Shown here: in pieces, positions 34,014 through 42,713 of the stretch | Layout: the number at the start of each line of letters is the position of its first letter | Position numbering within the stretch: the first letter of the stretch is position 1 | NCBI RefSeq assembly: GCF_000340965.1 | Contig: NZ_ANAY01000006.1 | Location: 1-64,000 of the forward strand | Reading direction: 5' to 3' | DNA from: Nocardiopsis kunsanensis DSM 44524 | GTDB taxonomy: Bacteria > Actinomycetota > Actinomycetes > Streptosporangiales > Streptosporangiaceae | DNA: 64,000 nt | The notes under the pieces: generated by a model | Seen by the model: the letters and a program-made list of their open reading frames with translations, nothing else | Told to the model about the DNA's origin: nothing | The model's database searches: none | Position numbers and translations under genes: made by a program

Positions 34014-34055
34014 GCAACACCACGAATCGGTCGGGGTGACACGCAACACCACGAA
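34014..34055. repeat. Direct repeats GCAACACCACGAA beside the attachment scar
   Basis: Identical 13-mers at 34014-34026 and 34043-34055, 29 bases start to start, just left of the tRNA fragment. Such repeats near att sites can be integrase/excisionase arm sites. The remainder of the gap 33334-34079 shows no convincing gene; TGTGCTCC appears several times around 33945-33970 and again at about 34217. Confidence 0.45.
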
Positions 34056-34079
34056 CTAACCCCAGGAGACAGCAAAGCA

Positions 34080-34128
34080 CCGGACTTCTAATCCGATGGT
34101 CGCAGGTTCGAACCCTGCCGGGTGCGCA
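34080..34128 (+). other. 3' half of tRNA-Arg(TCT): integration scar (att)
   Basis: The stretch holds most of an anticodon arm with loop CTTCTAA (anticodon TCT at 34087-34089), a perfect T arm (GCAGG, loop TTCGAAC, CCTGC at 34102-34118) and the 3' acceptor strand CGGGTGC at 34119-34125. The 5' acceptor strand, D arm and the outermost anticodon pair are missing, so this is not a working tRNA. Elements that integrate into tRNA 3' ends leave exactly such a copy at the distal end. Given its orientation, the intact tRNA and the rest of the element lie to the left. Confidence 0.8.
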
Positions 34129-34177
34129 ACAAAACCCCAGGTCAGACGGGGTGCATTCTCTCGTCCCAGGCAGATTC

Positions 34178-34684
34178 TCACACTGACGGGCCCCGGTGGG
34201 GGCCGAGAAATGCTCCGTGTGTGCTCCACAGCGCGAGGTCGATCGCCGCGCGCAGCTCCTCCTGGTCCAGGGGGGGTGTCGTTGAGCAGGGCGTACAGGA
34301 CAGCGCCGTCCATGTACACCGCCGTTGCCCGGGCCGCTGCCGGTGAGGTGTGGTTCGACAGGATCGTGGTCATGCCGTGGACCCACCGCCGCGACAGCGG
34401 CCTCAGGTCGGGCTGGTGCACTCCCGCGAAGTACAGGACGTTCTCCGCCAGCACCCGGTCCCGGTCGGCCAGGTAGAGGCACAACTGCTCGGCGATGGCC
34501 TCCAGTGCGGCCACACGTAGATCGTCCAGGGTGGCGAAGTAGTAGGTGGTGGCCTCAGCGGAACCTGCGCGCGTTCAGCGACCCGCCGATCGGTCAGGAC
34601 GGCCGGGCTGTGCACGGTCATCTCCTGCACGGCGGCCTCGATCATCGCCCGGCGGCGGCCCTCGGGATCCTTGCGCGCGCTCAT
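34178..34684 (-). pseudogene. TetR-family regulator with two frameshifts
   Basis: From ATG 34684 the HTH half reads SARKDPEGRRRAMIEAAV, then LTDRRVAERAQVPL. The frame breaks near 34555, after which TTYYFATLDDLRVAALEAI continues in another frame. A second break occurs in a run of seven C/G at about 34268-34274, after which LDQEELRAAIDLALWSTHGAFL leads to a stop at 34178. One shift is in a homopolymer and could be a sequencing error; the other is not. It lies just right of the attachment scar and beside the FAD oxidase it may once have controlled. Confidence 0.8.
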
Positions 34685-34950
34685 CCATGGCCCCGGCACG
34701 GTGCGGGGCGCGTGGTCGACAGCGACATGGTGCGCCCTCTTCTTCCAGTACAGATGTACAAGATAAGAAAGATGCTTCCCGTGTTGTGTGCCACGAAGCG
34801 GGAGGGAACCCCATCCCCGCAGATCCGTGCTTCTGCCGGGGCAGCACCGGCCCGGAACCGAGCGCGGATCGTGCTTCCCTCACCAGCCATTCGACGGACG
34901 GGGCTCCGCTCCCGCAGGGGGCACTCCGACGGACCCCGCCGTTGCAGCCG

Positions 34951-36429
34951 TCAGCCCGGCGGGATGTTGTGCGTGAGCCGGAACATGTTCCGGCTGTCGA
35001 CGTCCGACTTCACCGACACCAGGCGTTCGTATACCTCGGGCGTGTACGCGCGCCGGACGTCGGCCGGATCCGCCTCGTCGCCGGACAGGAAGTTGACGTA
35101 GGCACCGCCGGTACTCCATGGTTCCATCGCCTCGATGAGCAGAGCGCCGTAGTCGCGTACCCCCTCGGCCTGCTCCGGCGGCACCACTCCGATGGTGAAG
35201 AACGTGAAGGCGGCATCGCGATGCCCCACAGCGCTCGGCACCTCGGGTTCGCGTGCCAGGGCGCCGCCGAGCTGGCGCACCTCCACCAGGTCCATCGGCG
35301 AGTCCGAGGCGGACCCGGCCAGGCCGATCATCGTCTCGATGGCCTCGTCAGGCAGCTCACACAGAAGACCCGTGCGCTCATGGGCCGGGATCGGCCCCTC
35401 CGGGTCGCTGTGGATAAGGTCCCAGTTGGTGAAGGGCATCTCGTCGACGGTGTCCAGCAGGACGGGGGCGACGCCCCGGAGCGGTGCCACGATCCCGGCG
35501 CCTTCCGCCGCATCCCCCACGAAGGACACCCGCACGCTCACCACGAGCCGACCACGCACGTCCTCCGGCAGCGGCGCGTCCGGCGGGGTCCTCATGAACG
35601 CCGCCGAGGTCGTCACGCTCTCCGGGGCTGCTGCGGCCCAGTCACGCCAGAACGGAAGCACGTCGGACGCCGCCTCAGCGGGGTAGAGGATCGCGCCGGC
35701 GTAGAGCGTCCGGACGGGGAAGAGTCCGAAGTCGAGCGAGGTGACGATCCCGAAGTTGCCCTTTCCTCCCCGGGCTGCCCAGAACAGGTCCTGCGCGCGC
35801 TCCGGTGTGGCCACCCGCAGTTCGCCATCGGCGGTCACGATCTCGAAGCGCGACACGTGGTCCGCGGCGTATCCGTGCAGCCGGCCGAACGTGGGGCTCA
35901 GCCCGCCACCGAGCGTGTAGCCGACGGCGCCGACGCTCACCGACGAGCCTGCGAGTCCCGCCAGCCCGTGGGGCGCAGCGGCCTCCGCGATGGGGCCCCA
36001 CTGGGCTCCGGGGCCGATCCGCACCGAGGAGGACCGCTCGTCCACCCGGATCCGGTCCATCTCCGCGGTCGAGACGAGGATGCCGCCGTCGAAGGAGACC
36101 GATGCCTGGTGCCCCGTCGCCATCACGCACACCGGCAGGTCATGGCGTCCTGCGTACCGCACGGCCTTCTGCACGTCCTGCGCGTCGCGGGCCAGGACCA
36201 CCGCTTCCGGCCTGCGCGTCACCGTGGTGTTGAACCCGGCCACCGCCCCGTCGTAGCCCTCATCTCCCGGGTACAGCCAGTTGTCGGGGCGACCGATCCC
36301 GTGGGCGGGGGCGCCGACAGCTCCCAAGGCACCGGTTGCTCCCAGCACCCCGCCGGCCCGCAACAGTGTTCGTCGGTCGATGCCTTTACTCCTGGGGGGC
36401 TGGTCTCCTCGATCGACCTGTTCCGTCAT
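34951..36429 (-). CDS. FAD-linked oxidase (berberine-bridge/PCMH type), Tat-exported
   Basis: 492 residues from ATG 36429. A twin-arginine signal is clear: DRRTLLRAGGVLGATGALGA, ending near APAHG. The FAD-binding PCMH domain follows (ATGHQASVSFDGG, with a His where the flavin is usually linked, then YTLGGGLSPTFGRLHG). The second flavin-linking Cys of bicovalent members is absent. The C-terminal berberine-bridge segment is at about 445-485 (WSTGGAYVNFLSGDE and YERLVSVKSDVD). Such enzymes oxidise sugars, alkaloids or polyketides outside the cell. Flanked by 266 bases without features on the left. Confidence 0.85.
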   Translation of the reverse strand: MTEQVDRGDQPPRSKGIDRRTLLRAGGVLGATGALGAVGAPAHGIGRPDNWLYPGDEGYDGAVAGFNTTVTRRPEAVVLARDAQDVQKAVRYAGRHDLPVCVMATGHQASVSFDGGILVSTAEMDRIRVDERSSSVRIGPGAQWGPIAEAAAPHGLAGLAGSSVSVGAVGYTLGGGLSPTFGRLHGYAADHVSRFEIVTADGELRVATPERAQDLFWAARGGKGNFGIVTSLDFGLFPVRTLYAGAILYPAEAASDVLPFWRDWAAAAPESVTTSAAFMRTPPDAPLPEDVRGRLVVSVRVSFVGDAAEGAGIVAPLRGVAPVLLDTVDEMPFTNWDLIHSDPEGPIPAHERTGLLCELPDEAIETMIGLAGSASDSPMDLVEVRQLGGALAREPEVPSAVGHRDAAFTFFTIGVVPPEQAEGVRDYGALLIEAMEPWSTGGAYVNFLSGDEADPADVRRAYTPEVYERLVSVKSDVDSRNMFRLTHNIPPG

Positions 36430-37045
36430 GCATGTACCTCTGGACTGTCGCGGGGCACGTCTGTGGCCCCTGTCTCTCAACTCGCCGCACCCGGCCGCGG
36501 ACGAGGGTCGGGGGTTCCTCTCGGGGCCACGTTCGGGTGACACGGTGCACCGGACCGGTACGGCAACGCACGGATCCCGGGGTCGACCACCGGATCGGCC
36601 TCGGGCACCACTGGAGTACCACTACGGGCAGCCCGAAGTTCGACCGACGCTCCGGTGAGACCACGAACGAGTGGCGGTGTGCCGACTCCGCCACCACCTC
36701 TTGCCGGAAATATTCGGCGATGTCTCTGCTTCCGAGGCGCACCGGGCCGAAACAGAGCAGACTTGCCCGATCGGGGTGCCTGGACATCTGCGAGTTCTAC
36801 TGCGAAGGGTCCCGAGACCCGTACCGCTGGGTCGGGCGGCGGGGACCGGGGCCGACCACTAGCGGACGTTCGTGCTCAGTTCCCGGGGCCGCCCTCGCAG
36901 AAGCATGCTTCGCGGACACAAGCCCCTGTTCCTCGCTGATCGGCTCCCCCCCCCCCGCGTGGGCCTCCTTGCAGCTGGGAACAGCGTTCCCTACGGTGAG
37001 CGGGACCCGTCGGGGACGAACGTTCTCCCCGAGAGAGAAGGTGCC
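36430..37045. other. Intergenic region without a recognised gene
   Basis: About 616 bases between the divergent FAD oxidase and the DUF1348 gene. It should contain both promoters. Frames on either strand look like chance open frames in GC-rich DNA. A run of ten C at about 36948-36957 is notable only as a hard-to-sequence site. Confidence 0.4.
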
Positions 37046-37507
37046 GTGAACCAACCTCGACCTCCCTTCCCACCGTTCACCGAGGAGACCGCGCTCCAGA
37101 AGGTGCAGGCGGCCGAGGACGCGTGGAACACCCGCGATCCACACCGCGTGGTCTCGGCCTACACACCCGATTCGGTCTGGCGTAACAGGGACCTGTTCCT
37201 GACCGGCCACGAAGAGATCATCGGCTTCCTGACCGCCAAGTGGGAGCGAGAGCTCGATTACGCGCTGCGCAAGAGCCTGTGGGGCTTCCGGGGGAACCGT
37301 ATTTCGGTCCGGTTCCAGTACGAGTGGCACGACACGTCAGGCCAGTGGTGGCGCAGCTACGGCAACGAGTTGTGGCAGTTCAGCACGCAAGGGCTGATGG
37401 AACGGCGCGAAGCCAGCATCAACGACGTACGGATCAACGAGGCCGAACGGAGGATCTTCGGCCCTCGCCCTGAGGACGAACACGGCGCCGACCTCCCCCT
37501 CCGTTAG
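37046..37507 (+). CDS. NTF2-like protein, DUF1348 family
   Basis: 153 residues from GTG 37046 with GAGAAGG six bases upstream. The fold pattern is that of the SnoaL/NTF2 cone: [21 protein letters not shown], then [26 protein letters not shown], and VRFQYEWHD with [15 protein letters not shown]1348 members are small cytoplasmic proteins of unknown chemistry, often next to oxidoreductases. Stands alone here. Confidence 0.85.
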   Translation: MNQPRPPFPPFTEETALQKVQAAEDAWNTRDPHRVVSAYTPDSVWRNRDLFLTGHEEIIGFLTAKWERELDYALRKSLWGFRGNRISVRFQYEWHDTSGQWWRSYGNELWQFSTQGLMERREASINDVRINEAERRIFGPRPEDEHGADLPLR

Positions 37508-37612
37508 CAGGCGGAGCATCGACGAATCGGCGATCATCCGGTGTTTTCCTCGAGGGCCGACAGCACCTCCCCGATCGTCACGTCTTCTCGTACGACACCG
37601 GCGGTGAGGTGC

Positions 37613-38680
37613 TCACAACAGCCCTGTACGGGGGCGGTCCGGTCTCGCGGTGGCCCGGTGGCGCAGTCGGATGCCGGCCGCGCTGGCGATGAGCAGCACG
37701 GCACCGGCGACGAACAGGACACCGGCGGCCGATACCTCGCCGTCGGTGAGCTCCCAGACGAGCCGCGGGACCGCGACGGTGGCGGCGAGCACCCCGAACA
37801 CGAGCGCCGCACCGGGGCCGCGTGCCGTCGTGCGCCAGAGCGCGAACAAGGTGAACAGGGCCGCCGCGACGGCGAGCTCGGCGGCGTGGTTCACCGGCGT
37901 TTCCAGCATCAGGGCGCCCGTGTAGGAGGTCACCGCGCCGAGTCCGACCGCGGTCCCTCGCTCGCGCAGCACGCCCACCACTGCGAGGGCGCACCCTGCC
38001 GCGCCGAGGAGGAGCAGACCGGTACCGGCCGCTGAGGAGGCGATCTGCCATCCCGTCCCGGTGGAGGTGAAGCCGTCCCCTTCGACCGGGCCGACGATCT
38101 CGCGGACCGCCTCCTGCACCCCGAAACCGACGAGGAATGCGCTCATGCCCCAGACGGCCACGAGCCCGGGTGCGGAGCGCAGCAGCGCGTAGGCGGCCGC
38201 GGCGACGGCCAACCCGACGGCGGATGCCCAGGTGGCCTCGCTGGGCACGAACCCGGGGGGCAGCGCTTGCCCGACGGCTTCGGCGACGGCGAAGGCCGCG
38301 GAGAGCGCCGCCAGCGCGAACAGAGCGCCGCCAATCCTTCGGCGGGCCCGGGACACCTCCGCCGACCGGCGCAGCAGGGCCGGGCCGCCGGCCATTGCGA
38401 AACCCGCGACGGCGAGCACGGCGGCGACCATCGTGAGCAGTGTGGTCCGCGTCCCGGTCTCCCAGACGTCCCACGCGGTAACCATGAACGTGCCCACGGC
38501 CGCCAGTACGAGCCCGCCGCCGACGTAGCCCAGCACCTCCGCCCAGCGGACCCTCGCCCGGGGGCTCTCCTCGGTCGCTCTCAGGGCGGCGGCCACCGCG
38601 TCGGCCTGCTCGTGGTCGATCACCCCCTGCTCGACCAACTTGCCCAACGCCTCGGCGCAGGTCCCGTCTCGGGCCTCCAT
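37613..38680 (-). CDS. DUF2157-family integral membrane protein
   Basis: 355 residues from ATG 38680 with an AAAGGTGG site. The N-terminal cytoplasmic helical domain (ALGKLVEQGVIDHEQADAVAAAL) followed by RWAEVLGYVGGGLVLAAVGTFM is the DUF2157 signature. About ten hydrophobic helices follow, ending in a basic tail (RLRHRATARPDRP). Function is unknown. It is transcribed towards the DUF1348 gene, with 105 bases between the two stops. Confidence 0.82.
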   Translation of the reverse strand: MEARDGTCAEALGKLVEQGVIDHEQADAVAAALRATEESPRARVRWAEVLGYVGGGLVLAAVGTFMVTAWDVWETGTRTTLLTMVAAVLAVAGFAMAGGPALLRRSAEVSRARRRIGGALFALAALSAAFAVAEAVGQALPPGFVPSEATWASAVGLAVAAAAYALLRSAPGLVAVWGMSAFLVGFGVQEAVREIVGPVEGDGFTSTGTGWQIASSAAGTGLLLLGAAGCALAVVGVLRERGTAVGLGAVTSYTGALMLETPVNHAAELAVAAALFTLFALWRTTARGPGAALVFGVLAATVAVPRLVWELTDGEVSAAGVLFVAGAVLLIASAAGIRLRHRATARPDRPRTGLL

Positions 38681-39230
38681 CAGGCACCACCTTTCCACCG
38701 GCCAAGGGCCGTCCTCTGCCGTCCGCACGCACCCGGTCCCGTGACAAGACTGCCTTGTCGCCCCTGAGGCCACCACTCCCCCGTCCCGACGCAAAGCAGT
38801 CCCGCTGTCCTGAGCGCCGCACCGACTCCTCCGGGCAGCGGTCCCGATGGATCGGTTTCCTGGTGAAGGTGTGTATTCGTGACGGTGAAGGGTCGTGGAG
38901 ATCACTCCCAGAACGGCCGGCACCGTGCGCGGGTCGTCTTGGACGAGTTCGCCCTTTCAGCGCCCGGCTGCGAATCCGCGTGCATACTTCAAGACATGCG
39001 GCCACACACGAGCGCACCTGCCGTGAAGATTCCGGGGCCAGGACTCGAGAGTTACCGACCTTTCTCGACTGCGGCACCCGATACCATTCTGGGCAAGTGT
39101 CCGGGCAGAACTCGGACCGCAATACAACAGGCACGACAAAACCCGATCCAAGAATGACAACAACGATCCTGCACCCACCCCCGAAACAGGCGTGCAGGGA
39201 AATTAGGATATCGAATTTCGAGTCAGTAAG
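38681..39230. other. Intergenic region upstream of the BCCT transporter
   Basis: Moderate GC falling to AT-rich near 39190-39230. No gene recognised on either strand. It must contain the promoter of the DUF2157 gene at its left end. Confidence 0.35.
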
Positions 39231-39259
39231 TTGACAGTATCCTACTGTACAGTTAATAT
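39231..39259 (+). promoter_or_regulatory. Strong promoter with overlapping palindromic operators
   Basis: A perfect -35 TTGACA (39231-39236), 17-base spacer and TAATAT (39254-39259). Inside it lie ACAGTA-TCC-TACTGT (39234-39248) and the overlapping perfect palindrome ACTGTACAGT (39244-39253). A repressor bound here would block polymerase directly. It points towards the small frame at 39268 and the transporter at 39698. Confidence 0.6.
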
Positions 39260-39267
39260 ATTCAATT

Positions 39268-39444
39268 ATGTCGGAATTCGCATCGTTGGAGCAGCGCCGC
39301 CCCGGGCACGGGCCCACGAGGCGCCCTACGGTCCGAGCCGTACTGCGTGAGCAGGCCCGCTCCCACGCCCGGACCGACACCGTCGGCCACGAGAACGACT
39401 CGTGGGCGGGTGTCGCCATCGGCTGGTTCGGCGGAGAGCCGTAA
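39268..39444 (+). CDS. Possible leaderless 58-residue small protein
   Basis: ATG 39268 lies nine bases after the -10 element, so a transcript from that promoter would begin almost at the start codon, as in many leaderless actinobacterial genes. The frame runs 58 codons to TAA at 39442-39444; it is rich in Arg and ends DSWAGVAIGWFGGEP. No family is recognised. It may be a real small protein, the 5' remnant of a regulator, or chance. Confidence 0.3.
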   Translation: MSEFASLEQRRPGHGPTRRPTVRAVLREQARSHARTDTVGHENDSWAGVAIGWFGGEP

Positions 39445-39697
39445 ACGAGCGCGCTCCGGGACACCGAGTCAGCGCCGACAGGAACGCTGCCTGACGCCCG
39501 GCACCAATATTCCCCACGGAGACACGTGTGCGCACTTCTGTGCGCGCTCTGCGGCAATGGCTGCCGCCTCTGGCGGGACCCGGCGAAATGACCGCCGATT
39601 CTCAAATCTCTTTGATTCACTTTCTCAACGTGCGTCCGCGCCTACCCAGGCCCGATCTGCACCTCTACTTGAAAGCTCATGGGGGGCTGTTTTAATC

Positions 39698-41734
39698 ATG
39701 CCCGAAAAACCGCATAAAGGTGGAGAGCAACCGGACCACCGCAAGAAAGCGCACAAGAACGAAAGAGGAAAAGAAGAAGCCTCGGACCCGAAGGCCCGGG
39801 CGGGTTACAACGCCTTCGGCAGCTTGGACTACTGGCATCCCAAGTATCCCCACGACACACACCCGGTCCTCGTTCCAGGCATTGCGATCGACGAGCAGCG
39901 CCGCCGCTACCGGATCGACTGGCTCGTGTTCGCGCTTGCGGGCTCGCTGACCGTCGCTTTTGTCGTCTGGGGCATCCTGGCACCGGGCAACGTCGCCGCA
40001 GTGGCCGAGACCGCCTTCTACTGGTCGACCGACAACCTCGGCTGGATGTTCAATGTCGTGGCCATCATCGTGCTCGCCTCCACCGTAGGCATAGCGCTCT
40101 CCCCCTACGGGAAGATCCCGCTGGGCAAGGACGGGGAACGGCCCGAGTTCAGCACGTTCTCCTGGACGGCCATGCTGTTCGCCGCCGGACTGGGCGTGGC
40201 GGTCCTCTTCTGGGGCCCCTCCGAACCGCTCGGCTACTTCGTCTCACCGCCTCCGCTGACCAACGAGCCCGAGTCGGTCGAGGCCATGCACACGGCCCTG
40301 GCCCAGATGTACTACCACTGGGGCTTCCACGCGTGGGCCGTCTACGCGCTGGTCGGCGGCGCTGTCGCCTACGCCGCCTACCGCCGCGGCCGTTCCATGC
40401 TCATGTCCTCGGTCTTCCGCGCACTGTTCGGCCGGAGGCTCACCGAGGGCTTCGCCGGAAAACTCGTCGACATCTTCGCGATCGTCGCCACGCTCTTCGG
40501 AACCGCCGCCGCTCTCGGTATCGCGGCGATGCAGATCGGCTCCGGCGTCAGCATCGTGTCCGGTTCCGGGGAACTCACGAACAACACCCTGGTCGTCATC
40601 ATCGCGGTCCTGACCGTCGGGTTCGTCGTCTCGGCCGTCTCGGGTGTGGCCCGGGGCATCCGCTACCTGTCGAACCTCAACATCGTGCTCACGATCGGCA
40701 TCGTTGCGATCGTCCTCTTCCTCGGCCCCACCCTGTTCCTCCTGAACCTGCTTCCCTCGGCGGTCATGGAGTACATCGGCTCCATGTTCGACATGATGGG
40801 CCGGTCGCTCTCCTGGGGCCCGGAAACACAGGAATTCCAATCGCTGTGGACCGTCTACTACTGGGCGTGGTGGATCTCCTGGTCGCCTTTTGTCGGCATC
40901 TTCCTCGCACGTATCTCCCGCGGCCGCAGCATCCGCCAGTTCACCCTCGGAACAATCATCATCCCGTCGTCGCTGCTCTTCGTCGCCTACGGAGTGATGG
41001 GCGGTACCTCCATCTGGATGTATCGGGACGGCGCACCCGGTATCACCGGGGACATGCCCGCACCCGAAGTGCTGTTCGCCCTCATCGACAACCTCCCGTA
41101 CATCGAATGGCTGCCTTATGTCGTGATCCTGGTGCTCGCGATCTTCTTCATCACCGCCGCCGACTCCGCGTCCGTCGTGATGGGCATGCTCACTTCGCAA
41201 GGGGACCAGAATCCCCGCCTCTGGGTGGTCGTCTTCTGGGGCCTGGTCATGTCGGGCATCGCGATCGTGATGCTGCTTCTCGGCGATGTGATGGCGTTGG
41301 AAGGCCTGCAGCAACTCGTGATCGTCACGGCAGTGCCGTTCGCGCTCGTGCTGCTGGTGTCCGTCGTCGCGTGGTTCAAGGAACTGCGCACCGACCCTCT
41401 CGCCCTGCGGATGCGCTACGTCGAGACCGCGGTGAACAACGCCGTGACCGAAGGGGTCGACCGGTACGGTGACGACTTCTGCCTGAAGGTCGTGGAAGCC
41501 CGCCCCGGTGACGGGGCCGGCGCCGGTATCGACTCCACCGACGAGAGCTACACCGGTTGGTACCAGCGCACCAACGAAGACGGCGAGCCGGTCGGCTACG
41601 ACTTCGTGACCGGGGAATGGGCCGACGGCTACGACGCGGCCACCGGTGAGATCCCGGAGGTCCCCGCCGCAGAGCTCGCAACGGCGCGGGAAAGCACTCG
41701 CGCCGAAGGTGTCGGAGACCGCGACCGGCAATGA
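39698..41734 (+). CDS. BCCT-family transporter (choline/betaine/choline-sulfate type)
   Basis: 678 residues from ATG 39698; the nearest purine-rich site (GGGGGG) is rather far, so the start could be slightly different. A long charged N-terminus (KKAHKNERGKEEASDPK) precedes twelve hydrophobic helices. The BCCT substrate region is plain: WWISWSPFVGIFLARISRGRSIRQF, cited in part, after the box with tryptophans at about 385-400. A ~100-residue acidic cytoplasmic tail follows helix 12. BCCT proteins import quaternary ammonium compounds with Na+ or H+. Next to a choline sulfatase, choline-O-sulfate or choline is the likely cargo. Confidence 0.9.
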   Translation: MPEKPHKGGEQPDHRKKAHKNERGKEEASDPKARAGYNAFGSLDYWHPKYPHDTHPVLVPGIAIDEQRRRYRIDWLVFALAGSLTVAFVVWGILAPGNVAAVAETAFYWSTDNLGWMFNVVAIIVLASTVGIALSPYGKIPLGKDGERPEFSTFSWTAMLFAAGLGVAVLFWGPSEPLGYFVSPPPLTNEPESVEAMHTALAQMYYHWGFHAWAVYALVGGAVAYAAYRRGRSMLMSSVFRALFGRRLTEGFAGKLVDIFAIVATLFGTAAALGIAAMQIGSGVSIVSGSGELTNNTLVVIIAVLTVGFVVSAVSGVARGIRYLSNLNIVLTIGIVAIVLFLGPTLFLLNLLPSAVMEYIGSMFDMMGRSLSWGPETQEFQSLWTVYYWAWWISWSPFVGIFLARISRGRSIRQFTLGTIIIPSSLLFVAYGVMGGTSIWMYRDGAPGITGDMPAPEVLFALIDNLPYIEWLPYVVILVLAIFFITAADSASVVMGMLTSQGDQNPRLWVVVFWGLVMSGIAIVMLLLGDVMALEGLQQLVIVTAVPFALVLLVSVVAWFKELRTDPLALRMRYVETAVNNAVTEGVDRYGDDFCLKVVEARPGDGAGAGIDSTDESYTGWYQRTNEDGEPVGYDFVTGEWADGYDAATGEIPEVPAAELATARESTRAEGVGDRDRQ

Positions 41735-41769
41735 GGAGCACTGACCTCACCGCCCTCGGCGCCCGCCGT

Positions 41770-42675
41770 TCAGCCGGCGTCGAGGGCCAGTCGGAAACCC
41801 GTGTGGCCCAGGGTCGTGTCCGCGGTCACCGCGGTGCGCGCGGAGGTCCGGTACCGACGGCAGTACGAGGCGTGGCACATGTAGGAACCGCCCCGCAGTA
41901 CAGGCCGTCCATCGCTCCCGCCGAAGACACCGCTGGTCCACTCCCAGACATTGCCCGTGGTGTTGTACAGCCCGTAGGCGTTGGGGGCGAACGACGCGGC
42001 CGGAACGGTACCGACCGGTCCGGTCGGGCCGTCCGGGAAATCACCGGGGAAGGTGTTCATGCGCACCGTCCCGTCGGGTTCCCGTACGGCGCCCCAGGGA
42101 AAAGGCTGTTGTTCGAGGCCGCCACGCGAGGCGAACTCCCACTCGGCCTCCGACGGGAGCCGGGAACCGACCCACTCGGCGTAGGCCCTCGCGTCCCGCT
42201 GCGACACATGGGTGACCGGGTGTCGGGCGCGGGACTCCGCCGAGGACCCGGGGCCTTCGGGCCGGTGCCAGCAGGCACCTTCGACCTGACGCCACCACGG
42301 CGTCTGCGCGACCGCCGGGGCACTGCTGCGCAGCTTCTCCGGCAACAGCCCCTGGAACACCAGGGAGTCCCCCCACTTCTCGGCATCGGTGCGGTGGCCG
42401 GTGTCGAGCACGAAGGCGGCGAACTCGGCCACTGTCACGGTCGTCGGCGCGATGGCGAAGGGCGCCACCCGCTCCTGTCGGACAGGGCCCTCTCCGTCCT
42501 CGGGATAGGCGAACCGGTCCGTGCTGCCCATGAGGAACGTGCCTCCTGCGAGGCCGTTCATCCGCAGCTCGCCGTCCGCGGCAGCGGCAAGGCGCTCCAG
42601 CACCTTCCTGTCGGCGCTTCCCGAACCCCCCGGCCGCTGGTCGACCGTCTCGCGTACGGGACCGCAGCAACTCAT
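41770..42675 (-). CDS. Formylglycine-generating enzyme (sulfatase activator)
   Basis: 301 residues from ATG 42675 behind GAAGGGG. The FGE-sulfatase domain spans nearly all of it: FLMGS near residue 46, YGLYNTTGNVWEWTSGVF, and the active-site pair Cys267 and Cys272 in SYMCHASYCRRYR, with GFRLAL at the end. Both copper-binding Cys are present, so it should convert the sulfatase Cys to formylglycine. It is divergent from the sulfatase with only 38 bases between start codons, and convergent with the transporter gene. Confidence 0.92.
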   Translation of the reverse strand: MSCCGPVRETVDQRPGGSGSADRKVLERLAAAADGELRMNGLAGGTFLMGSTDRFAYPEDGEGPVRQERVAPFAIAPTTVTVAEFAAFVLDTGHRTDAEKWGDSLVFQGLLPEKLRSSAPAVAQTPWWRQVEGACWHRPEGPGSSAESRARHPVTHVSQRDARAYAEWVGSRLPSEAEWEFASRGGLEQQPFPWGAVREPDGTVRMNTFPGDFPDGPTGPVGTVPAASFAPNAYGLYNTTGNVWEWTSGVFGGSDGRPVLRGGSYMCHASYCRRYRTSARTAVTADTTLGHTGFRLALDAG

Positions 42676-42713
42676 TGGAACCCCTTCGTTCCGTCTCGTT
42701 GAAAGGAATACCC

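Noticed and set aside
34080-34128. A functional tRNA gene
   Set aside because: The 5' acceptor strand and D arm are absent, so no cloverleaf can form.
36336-37049. A 237-codon frame upstream of the DUF1348 gene
   Set aside because: No ribosome site or motif; it overlaps the start of the FAD oxidase and the divergent promoter region.
39347-39697. N-terminal extension of the BCCT transporter
   Set aside because: The added 117 residues are unlike any transporter N-terminus and cross a region with no coding character.
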